Source: Phanerodontia chrysosporium (Eukaryota > Basidiomycota > Agaricomycetes > Polyporales > Phanerochaetaceae). Taken from it: 64,000 nt of DNA. The position numbers and the translations under genes were made by a program. Positions 20,336 through 28,862 of this stretch are shown one piece after another (the stretch's first letter is position 1; every line of letters begins with the position of its first letter). The notes below the pieces were generated by a model, which saw only the letters and a list, made by a program, of their open reading frames with translations, was not told where the DNA came from and made no database searches. Where the stretch lies: NCBI GenBank assembly GCA_001910725.1, contig MJGA01000010.1, positions 744,001 through 808,000 of the forward strand, written 5' to 3'.

Positions 20336-22650
20336 TGGCGAAGATCGAAGACAAGTGCGTCACCCAGATCGTCATGCACGAACTTGAAAAACGCGACGTC
20401 CTCCCTCGACACTTCCTTGGCCGACCGGGACGCACCACCACTGACGCACTACACTACATCACGATGACCGTCAAGAATGCACTCCGGTCTGGCAAGGTCG
20501 CATCCGCTTTATTCCTCGACATCAAGGCCGCATTCCCCAGCGTTAATTCCCCTGCGCTCTTCCGTGATCTTCGTCTCCGGGGATTCCCACCGAGGCTCCT
20601 CGGTTGGCTACGTCGCAAGATGTCCGACCGAATCACCACTCTCGAATTCGACGACTACGTATCACCCTACTTCGCCCTACCAGGTTGCCTCGAACAGGGA
20701 TGTCCAATGTCGGTCGTCCTATACCTCATGTACAACGCACCTATGCTTGGGGCGGCGCGCACCGATCGAGGCGAACACATTGCGGGAAATATTGATGATG
20801 TAGTGGTACTCACCATTGGTGATACGTTTCATGACACGCACTATCAGCTACGTAGCTTCATGACTCGCCCTGGTGGCGCCTTCGAATGGTCTACTACTCA
20901 CACGTCGGCTTTCTCTGTAGAAAAATTTGGTCTTTTAAACTTCTCCGCAAAGCAACGCGACCAAGGACTAGGCCCGGCTCTCATCTTAGGGCCGGGGCAC
21001 CCCGTGATCCAACCCGCTAAGTCGTACAAGTTCCTTGGCGTACACATTGATCACAAGCTTCGCTGGCAGATACAAATCGACCAGGCACTCAGCAAGGGAC
21101 TCAAATGGGTCACACTCTTCAAACGCATGGCAGCTACCCGACACGGTATACCCCCACGAATGGCCCACCGTCTTTACTTCTCCATTGCCCTACCCGCCAT
21201 GCTCTACGCTGCTGACGTCTTCCTCATACCCATACACAGAATCACGGGAAAAACGCGCACCCAGGGATCTGTCGGAGCAATCCGAAAACTGGGACAGGTC
21301 CACCGTCAAGCACTGCTCATGATGACAGGAGCTATGAAGACAACCGCCACCGATGTCCTCAAGATTCATGCTAACATCCCCAGTTTCCCCCTCCTCGTCG
21401 AAAAACATTGCCACCGAGGTGTTGTCCGTGCTTGTACGCTTATGCCACCCCATCCAATAGTCCCACTCCTCCGCCGCGCCGCCGCCCGCCCTCTCAAGCG
21501 CCATCGCTCCACCATGCACACTCTCCTACACTACTTCCAACTCTTCCCCGACCAGCTCGAGAACATCCCTGCGTACCGGAAATCACCACTCTGGCACCCT
21601 GGCTTAAATATTCAGGTCGCGCACTCGAAGGACGCCGCTATCGCGCAAGACGAACAAGTTACAGCAGCAGCAGCGGAACCTGGCCGTCGAGTCCGCGTGT
21701 ACACCGATGGCTCCGATCATGACGGCGGAGTTGGGGCAGCCGCAGTCCTCTACAGACATGGTATCCATCGAACGCTTCGGCTCCACCTCGGCCGCTCGGA
21801 ACGTCACACTGTCTATGAGGCCGAGCTGGTGGGGATCATTCTCGCCCTCGAACTCGTACGGCAGGAATTCACGACGGTAAGTGAAGTCTCTATTGCATTG
21901 GACAACCAAGCTGCGGTCACCTCTTGCAGTTCGAAGCACCCGGGACCGGGAAGTTATCTTCTCGATCACATTCACGACCTGAAACGAGCGGTCAAGAAGG
22001 CACATCCTGAAATCAAGATCACCATACGCTGGGTCCCCGGGCACACTGACGTTGAAGGAAATGAAGCAGCCGACGAAGAAGCCAAAATGGCCGCAGACGG
22101 ACACTCCTCTGCGAAACGATACCTCCCACGCTGCCTACGCAGCACGCTCCCCGCCAGCGCGTCCCGCATCAAACAAAACATGACGGCAAGCATCGTAGAA
22201 CGCGCGAAGTCTAACTGGGAAGCCTCGCCACGCCATGCACGTTTCCAGCGGATCGACTCATCACTACCCTCCAAGAGCTTCACCCAACTCGTCCAGGGCA
22301 TACCCCGAAGGCACGCTGCCTTGCTCATCCAGCTGCGCACCGGACACATCCCCCTCAACAAACATCTCCACCGCATCAACTGCTCACCCACTCCTCTCTG
22401 CCCCGTATGCGAGGATGCCCAGGAAACCGTGGAGCACTACCTTCTGTACTGTCAAGCCTACGACCGAGCCCGGTTCCACCTGTACTTCGACGGAGGACCC
22501 CGCACACGCAGCCTTACTGCTCTACTCGGGGACCGTTCACTGCTCCAACCTCTGTTCCGGTATATCCATCGTACGGGCCGCTTTAGAGACCAACTGGGCA
22601 GTACTCCGCTCCCCGACAGTCTTGCACCAGACGCGGAACGCACGCGATAG
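20336..22650 (+). CDS. LINE ORF2 fragment: reverse transcriptase and RNase H
   Basis: Open from the insertion point to TAG at 22648-22650. RT palm motifs: FLGRPGRTTTDALHY, FLDIKAAFPSV, the polymerase box GNIDDVVVL (I-D-D instead of the usual A/V-D-D), and FLGVHIDHKLRW. RNase H has YTDGSDHDGG, the YEAELVGI Glu, ALDNQAAV Asp and WVPGHTDVEGNEAADE. The C-terminus has a zinc-like CPVCEDAQETVEHYLLYC. The frame happens to be open further upstream through sequence antisense to element C gag; that part is not LINE. Confidence 0.92.
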
Positions 22651-23172
22651 TCATGAATTCAAGGGACGTGATCACTATTCCAACGCTTCGATACTGACAG
22701 CCCCCAGGACCGTTTGCCCCGCTCAAAAGCGGACCTCACTCGACACTTCATTTCGGGATCTTCATCTACTTTCACGATTACATGTACAACCCCAGGTTCA
22801 CTGGTGCTGCTGGGTGGACATCGGGGGAGTTCTGACACGTATCGGAGAACTGCCATGTGTACCCCTCTGCGGCAAGAGGCTCAGACCCAGGGGACCATTG
22901 TCTCCCACAGCGCAGCAGGTTTAGATCCCGGTGTCCCGCACTCGTGCCGACCCGGCACACCAGACCGTAACCTCGAGGATTGCTTGGCCTGCCGTGGCCC
23001 ATTTCTACCCTTCCCTCTTCTACCTTTCGGCGATCGCCCTCCAGGCGTAGCCTGTGTCTCAAGTCACAATCGGATGTAATTTTCGCAACCCATGTAGTAG
23101 TACACAAAACCGTCCACCATAGGGCCCTGCCCTCGAGGACGTTAATCAAAGAGGACAAAAAAAAAAAAAAAA
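20336..23172 (+). mobile_element. 5'-truncated LINE (Tad1-like) with poly-A tail
   Basis: A 13-bp target duplication ATTTGTCTCAGGA flanks it (20323-20335 and 23173-23185). It ends in about 16 A (23157-23172). ORF1, the endonuclease and the N-terminus of ORF2 are missing, as is usual for incomplete reverse transcription. The clean duplication and an open ORF2 suggest a fairly recent insertion. Confidence 0.95.
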
Positions 23173-23339
23173 ATTTGTCTCAGGAACGAAAGGGTAAAGG
23201 TTTGCGAGATGATGAAGGCATGTGGTGAAGAAAGTCCATAGCAACCAACTGGAGTCGCAAGCTCCGGATGTCCGCGTTACTCCGCAGCTTCCCTCGAACT
23301 CCGGCGTTCTCTATGAGTGGAGTAGACTCGGAGTTTCAG

Positions 23340-25641
23340 TGCCATGACACATACGCAAGCCCCGTGCCGCGGCGATGCGCACTGGTATCATGAGGGAGGT
23401 GTCTGCGATGGCGTTCTTCAGCCAGGTGGTGAGAAAGTCGATCATCATGAGGACTTCGTGAAGGAGCAGGACTCCTGACTTCGAGACCCGCTCCGTAGCC
23501 TTTAGAAACAGCTATGGATAGAATGAGCAATGGCTCGTAAAATTGGTAGAGAAATATGGACATACCTCGAGAATCTGATAAAGCTGCTCCAGTAGCTCCC
23601 ACTCCACTGTACTAAGACGAAAACGGCGCAGGTCAGATGTGCCTTTTGAGTACTTACTCATTGTGACCACGGTGTCGATGGCTGCACGAAGCTCCAGGCC
23701 ACGTGCAATGGCCTGTGCGAGTGAGTTCCATTGTGTGATGACTGCGCGAATGAGCTCTTTCGGCGTGAGCCGATGCTTCTCGCATGCTGCTGCGAGGTCT
23801 GCTCAGATTGTCGGTGAGTGAAATACTCGCTTTGCGAGCTCACAAAGCTGGAAGATAGTAGTCAGTGTATATACAAAGACAATAAAGACTTTGACTTACC
23901 TTGGTTACAGCAGTGCGCCGTACGTGCTGCTCCTCCAGTGTGAACTCATACTCGCGCTCGATCTCGTGGATGATAGCTTCGATGTCTTCGGCATCAGCTG
24001 CTTCACGGTCAGGGTCGAGCTCGTATTCACTGGTGTCGTCAGCCTCAGGTGCAAGGGAGATGTCGTCCAAGAGGGAGTCAAACAAGTCATTGTCTTCACT
24101 TTTGCTCGACGACAGACTGTCCTTGGCAGCCTTTCGTTTCGAGGTGAAGGGGACTATCATGGCCTTAACAGAACGTTAGACAGATTGTATATCCAGTAAA
24201 AATATTACATACCTTTACGACGAGATTCCAGACATGTGCAAAGCAACACACATGAGTTTGGGACGAGTTTGCGCCACCGAGAGACTCAAGCTCGGCGACC
24301 ATTGTGTCGTTATTGCTTGCGTTGTCCGTCATAATGCCCAAAATCTAGAATATATCTTAGTAGGGCAACAAAATGGTAATGCAGATCGAATCCCTTCTTT
24401 TCAATGCTGTAGTCTTTGAGGCATTGCTTGAGTTGGTCCGCGAGGTATACGCCCATGTGGCTCTCGGTCAATCTACGGATTCCAGAATAATTAGAGTGTG
24501 TTAGCGAAAACGAAAAGAGAAGACTTACTTGATGAAATCGAGGATGACACACTCGATTCGATTGTCCAAAACGTACTGGACAATCACTCCTAAGAAGGAG
24601 ATGACATTTGGAGTAGTCCACCCGTTAGCTGCAAGGTGAATGCATCCAGGAATGGCCTGATATGTTCTTAGTGGCATGAATGACAACGTTCTATTCAAAT
24701 GGCGTACCTGGAGCCTCTGAGCGAGGTACTTGCGCGTGAGCATGAAGATCTCACGGATGTCAGATGAGACCGTCTTGCAGGAAGGTATAGCGACCTTGGC
24801 GTACAGCATCTGAAAGATTTGGATAAGCTCTGGGTTGGCGACGATGGCAAAAGGCTGGTTGCGGCGTGCAATCCACATAGCGAGCAGAAAGCGAAACCGC
24901 TCCTTGCTATAGCTCGAGCCGTGCGCAAAGTCATCGATACGTTCACTGGCTGGTGCAAGCTCGGCAGTGCAGGTGCAAACGTGACGCGCAAGGTTGCTTG
25001 TAGAGTCATTCCAGCGTGCACGTTGAAGGACCGCAGACCTATCCTTCAGTTAGCTTAACTAGCTTCGCAACAGATGATATATCACGTACGGTTTGCGCTT
25101 GCATTCAAAAATATATTTAATTACGCCTCCGACATGCTTTTCGATAGCCAGTTTCTTGAAGTGGGAGTAGACATCGGAAGTCCACTGCTCCATCTGAGCG
25201 GCTGTAATGGTGATTAAGCAAGTATAGCAATAGAGAGAGGTCAAACGACGCACCGAGGACTTCTTCAGGTGACTTCTTCGCCGTTTTCCATCGTTTGTCG
25301 AACGCAGCATGCTTCTCGTGCTCAGCAGCACGGACTGCAGCTGGCTCAAGAATCTCCAGATCAGGAGACGAGGAACGAGAGGACAGCAAGGGGGAAGGAC
25401 ATCTCTGCGCAGTAGCGGGGGCTTGCGTTGCAGGTGGAGGAGTGATATTTTGGTCTGAGCTGTCATCGGACTCGTCGGCGCGGCATGGACGGTGACACTT
25501 CTGAGCAGGGGGCTTCATGTGGAGATATTCAGAGAGGTAGTTGGAGTGAGGCGAGCTGTGGATTTTGGATCGGTGAGTCCGCGGTCTTATGCCGAGGATT
25601 GCGCTGCGCCAGCCATGCCGATAGGAGCTAACACAACCACC
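23340..25641 (-). pseudogene. hAT transposase, main part, decayed and truncated
   Basis: Minus strand, many short introns. A BED-type zinc finger region is visible at about 25170-24950 (YIFECKRK, then RWNDSTSNLARHVCTC). Then comes the catalytic core: HLAANGWTTPNVISFLGV, where the usual first catalytic Asp is Asn (codon at 24624-24626), and GIMTDNASNNDTMVAEL with the second Asp. Next is the Cys-His part THVCCFAHVWNLVVK. A TGA at 23803-23805 sits where related proteins have Arg. The protein stops after RIAAARGLRM, so the C-terminal dimerisation region is missing, cut off at the junction with element C. Element B inserted near the 5' end of the gene. Confidence 0.85.
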
Positions 25642-26111
25642 TGTCACGGATGTGACGGTGCTGCCCTATTTTTCGCCGATTTTTGGCTATTTTCCTCGAT
25701 TAATCCAACGGGCGAGCAGCCCTCGCGCCGTCTGGAGTCCTAGCCGCCCGCACTCAGCGCCTGGCCACTCAGCGCCAGCGCCCTGATGGCGCATCACCCC
25801 TAGACGCCAGCGCATCCCGCTGCGCGCTCAGACACTGCCCGGATCACCGGTCTGCCTTGCAACCGGTTCCCCGGATCGCCGAGGAGGCACTGTCATCCCT
25901 GATGACTCCCCTCGCCGAGACACGCCGAGCTGATCAGCCTGATGACACAGCCTCGGCCCGACGCAGCCTCGAGACACTGCCAGCTGACACAGCCTCGTGA
26001 CATAGCCCCAGCACAGCCGCGCCGCGCAGCCCGCGTCGCAGCCTCGCTGGCTATGCTGAGCGCTGCCCATCAGCTTATGTAATCGTATAGCCTGCCCTAA
26101 AGGACCCGTAG

Positions 26112-26155
26112 TATATAAGGGTAGCTCCCCTCGCTCCTGTCCGTCATCTCGACCT
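26112..26155 (+). promoter_or_regulatory. Core promoter and inferred transcript start of element B
   Basis: TATATAA at 26112-26118. The sequence ATCTCGACCT at 26146-26155 starts 34 bp after the TATA box, the normal distance for transcript starts, and is exactly complementary to the site just behind the LTR (26340-26349). Confidence 0.6.
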
Positions 26156-26173
26156 CTTGGTCAATACGGACAG

Positions 26174-26233
26174 GTAAGCCCAGTGTTTGTATTGTAGTTA
26201 CAGTGCTAATATTATCTTGGTCAATACGGACAG
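26174..26233 (+). other. Intron-like segment inside the LTR
   Basis: Starts GTAAGC, ends GGACAG, has a branch-point-like GCTAAT about 25 bases before its end, and is 60 bp long, typical for this genome. Exactly this unit is missing from the LTR at 11549-12184. It is bounded by a 19-bp direct repeat, so simple recombination could also remove it. Confidence 0.5.
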
Positions 26234-26339
26234 CTGCGTAAGTTTGTTCGTCGCCGCGTGACCCGCTCCGCTGCGCCTCGTCGTCGACCTCCCCATCTGT
26301 CCTCCCTTGTGAAGCGTTGAGCCTTCGCTCCGCGACATT

Positions 26340-26349
26340 AGGTCGAGAT
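26340..26349 (+). other. Primer-binding site of element B, self-priming type
   Basis: AGGTCGAGAT begins 2 nt after the LTR end and is the exact reverse complement of ATCTCGACCT at the inferred 5' end of the transcript (26146-26155). No TGG-starting tRNA 3'-end match is found directly behind the LTR. The Tf1 retrotransposon of fission yeast primes this way. The same pair is kept in the copy at 10722-12184. Confidence 0.6.
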
Positions 26350-26444
26350 CTCTTGGGTGCCCTAGGCAATTCTTCCCCTACCGCTCCCCTACAATACCGT
26401 TTAAAAAAAGTTTATCCCCACCGATTAAAGCGAGTACGTCGTAG

Positions 26445-27182
26445 TCGAGCAGCCTGCTCACTCCGTACACGTTGCTAAGGTTTGCATTCGCAGTGCCGAA
26501 AGACGTCCAGCTCAAGGACCACATCCCCCAGCGCATCTTCGACCGCCTCCAGCGTCGTCGCGAGGCCGGCAACCCCGTCAAGTGGACAGACCGCAAAGTC
26601 AAGGCGGTCGTCAAGTACGTGTCCACGCTCCCTCAGCCTCCGCCCTCCGTCCCCTCCATCAACTGGACTGCCGTTCGCGAGGCTCGTGAGGCCGAACAAC
26701 GCGTAGGCAACCGCATCCGCGAGCAGCGCCAACGAGAGGCGCAAGAAGCCCAGGCCGCCGTAGCCGCCTCCTCCTCCAAGCTCAGTTTGGCAGAGCGCCT
26801 CAGCGCCGCCCCGACGTACGAGCCCATCGCCCGCAAGCCCGTTGGCATCGACATCCCCAAGTATTCCCCCACCGACCTCGTCGGCATCTTCACGCCTAAG
26901 CTCGACGCGACCATCAAGCGTCTCAAGGCCGTCGAGGAAGTCGACCTCTTCCACCTCGTGAACAGCGACCACGCACGCGGCGTCTGCCAGCTAATCGAGC
27001 GCCTTCAACAGATCCGCGCCGAGCTCAGCCGCCTCGCCCCCACCACCACGTTTAAGGAGTGGCATCAATACGAGCTCAGACTAGCTCAAATTGGTGACAT
27101 TTCGTTCATCGGTTTAAGGCGCAACTTCCGCCGCATCGTGGGAGAACTGGACATCGTGTACCGGGCTGGATATTTCGAGTAG
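26445..27182 (+). CDS. Pre-gag ORF of element B, without any ATG
   Basis: Open in frame with gag from 26445 to TAG at 27180-27182; the conserved part starts near 26493 after a possible 3' splice site (TTCGCAG). About 230 residues, basic N-terminus (KDHIPQRIFDRLQRRREAG), a Glu/Arg/Ala-rich helix, SLAERLSAAPTYEPIARKP, then a helical C-terminus ending with the same L-x2-I-x2-[IV]-S-F-x6-[FY]-x2-I-x2-E-L pattern as in element A. It has no methionine codon. After the TAG the same frame stays open into gag. Start could be a near-cognate codon (GTG at 26493, CTG at 26454) or come from splicing. No known domain. Its conservation in two families and a second copy argues for a real protein. Confidence 0.6.
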   Translation, partial: SSSLLTPYTLLRFAFAVPKDVQLKDHIPQRIFDRLQRRREAGNPVKWTDRKVKAVVKYVSTLPQPPPSVPSINWTAVREAREAEQRVGNRIREQRQREAQEAQAAVAASSSKLSLAERLSAAPTYEPIARKPVGIDIPKYSPTDLVGIFTPKLDATIKRLKAVEEVDLFHLVNSDHARGVCQLIERLQQIRAELSRLAPTTTFKEWHQYELRLAQIGDISFIGLRRNFRRIVGELDIVYRAGYFE

Positions 27183-27611
27183 TTTACAAATATATCTTCT
27201 GTCGCTCTGGATTTCGACTGTTCAAATTGTCCGCACTTCTTCGGGCGAACCACAGAGAACGGCGTCACTCTTCCCGCTGATCTCCACGTCGAGGAAAACA
27301 ACGGGTCTCGAGAAGCTAGGGAGTGCAGTCAGCAGCCCTGCCCTTATCGAGAAACTGCCCCTCCGCTACTCCCGGTTCCGCCTAGCGACCGAGAGACACA
27401 GTTCGAACGTCCGCATTTCGCACAACGGCTAGAATTTGCCCGCGCTTCCGCCACCACCCCGAATACTCCCGACCGCAGTCCCCCGGACAGCAGCCACCAC
27501 TCGTCTCCCGAGACATCGCTCGGCTCCGTCCTCTCCGATCACGAACCAGTCCCTTCGCCCCTCGATCTCTCTCGCGCTCACTCAGGAACCAATACTCCCC
27601 GTCCCCCCAAC

Positions 27612-28862
27612 ATGTCAAGCACTCCTGGTGGAGCGCCTCCCGGCCCGGCTCCCCCCGACCCCGTCTCCGCTGCCCTCCTGCAGATGGCTCAGGCTATGAC
27701 GCAGCTCACGAACACGGTTAACACTCTGGCCCAGACTATTGGCGCCAATCGGACAACGGTCAACGCGATGGTCAATGCCAACAAAGAGCTCCCCTTCGTC
27801 GAGAAGCCCATGCCGTTCAAAGGGAAAGGTTCGGACACGGCCCGTCTCTTCCGTGCCGCCTATCGCATCTACGCCGACGGACAGCCAGAGAAGTTCGGCA
27901 AGCGCGACGTCAACGGTAACCTCGAACGGGACGCAAACACCGGCAAGATCTTGGTAGACGGCCAGAAGTGGATCGTTGGCGCCCTCTCCTTCATGCAGGA
28001 CGAAGCCGCCGAATGGGCACGGCAGTACATCGAGCAGGCAGCAGACGGCACCCAGTTATTCGGAGGTTCTCGTGCCCAATTCTGGGAGGCTTTCAAGAAC
28101 CGGTTCGAGCCCGTCGACGAGAAGGCTGAGGCCCTCAGCAAGTTGCAGGCGTGCACGCAAGGCAATCGTCGGTTCGCAGAGTTCTTCGCGGAGTTCCAAG
28201 CCCTCGCCGGTCGTACGAAGCTCACCCCGGAAGACCTGGCGGCCCGGTTACGGACGAAGTTCAACAAGGACTACCTCGAGCGGATCTCGTACATGGTCAA
28301 CCCCGCTACCGGCAAAGGCCCCGAGACGTACGACGAGCTCAAGAACGCGGGTTTCGCCGTCGACCGGTCGAAGGACAAGCTCTCGCAAGACCTCCTGGCA
28401 CAGCAGGGCAAGACGTCCTCGTCTCCGGCTAGCTCGTCGACGCGCGCCTTCCGCGACCCGAACGCGATGGACATCGACGCCGCGAACATCGACGAGCTGT
28501 TTAAGGGTCTCACTGGCACGGATCTCAAGCGCCAGTTCGACGCTGTCATGAAGGATCGCTGCAAGGTCTGCGGCTCGAAGTCCCACAAGTCCACGGACCC
28601 CGTTCACCGCGACTCGGTTTGCAACCATTGCGGCAAGAAGGGTCACTGGTCCCGCGTCTGTCGCGCTCGCCTCGAGGGCAAGCCGAGAACCGCCCCCGCT
28701 ACCGCCGCCGTCCGCGCCTCGTCTTCGGATACCTCGTCTCAGGACTCCTCGTCTCCGGCCTCCTCGTCTTCCGACAGCTCGTCTGACGACCAGAGCGCCG
28801 CGATCGCCGCCCTCCGTGATCAGCTGGCTCTGATGCAGAAGCAGCTCGCGGGTTTTGCTTAA
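27612..28862 (+). CDS. Gag of element B
   Basis: The ATG at 27612 is the first ATG after the TATA box. 416 residues. A Pro-rich N-terminus leads to a capsid-like region (KPMPFKGKGSDTARLFRAAY; WARQYIEQ; FWEAFKNRFEP) and a tail with two Cys-rich knuckles, CKVCGSKSHKSTDPVH and the canonical CNHCGKKGHWSRVC. Ends in a Ser/Asp-rich stretch. TAA at 28860-28862. The frame is open upstream to 27183, so an N-terminally extended form is possible if initiation occurs earlier. Confidence 0.95.
   Translation: MSSTPGGAPPGPAPPDPVSAALLQMAQAMTQLTNTVNTLAQTIGANRTTVNAMVNANKELPFVEKPMPFKGKGSDTARLFRAAYRIYADGQPEKFGKRDVNGNLERDANTGKILVDGQKWIVGALSFMQDEAAEWARQYIEQAADGTQLFGGSRAQFWEAFKNRFEPVDEKAEALSKLQACTQGNRRFAEFFAEFQALAGRTKLTPEDLAARLRTKFNKDYLERISYMVNPATGKGPETYDELKNAGFAVDRSKDKLSQDLLAQQGKTSSSPASSSTRAFRDPNAMDIDAANIDELFKGLTGTDLKRQFDAVMKDRCKVCGSKSHKSTDPVHRDSVCNHCGKKGHWSRVCRARLEGKPRTAPATAAVRASSSDTSSQDSSSPASSSSDSSSDDQSAAIAALRDQLALMQKQLAGFA
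28850..28856 (+). other. -1 frameshift heptamer at the gag-pol overlap of element B
   Basis: GGGTTTT sits as G_GGT_TTT in the gag frame, one sense codon before the TAA stop. It fits the X_XXY_YYZ rule for -1 slippage. Slippage here leads straight into the pol frame, which is open across the site. Confidence 0.7.

Larger units (their letters stand above)
14390..23339 (-). mobile_element. Element C: decayed Ty3/gypsy element, with nested insertions
   Basis: Minus strand. Gag at 19941-18562, pol from about 18555 down to about 14390, and a 5' region with a TATA box at 20256-20249. It holds a solo LTR of family B (16171-16864) and a LINE (20336-23172). The 23186-23339 part is the other side of the LINE target site, so it belongs to the 5' region of this element. 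It ends where the hAT coding sequence stops (about 23340). No full 5' LTR can be delimited. No chromodomain is visible; pol loses similarity soon after the integrase. Confidence 0.85.
25642..26337 (+). repeat. 5' LTR of element B
   Basis: TGTCACGGATGTGACGG...GCTCCGCGACA. The first bases form a small palindrome GTCAC-GGAT-GTGAC. TATATAA box at 26112-26118. A 19-bp direct repeat (TCTTGGTCAATACGGACAG) occurs at 26155-26173 and 26215-26233. Confidence 0.97.

Noticed and set aside
25642..25657. Palindrome GTCAC-GGAT-GTGAC as an operator site
   Set aside because: It is the fixed tip of every family B LTR and is better explained as integrase recognition sequence.
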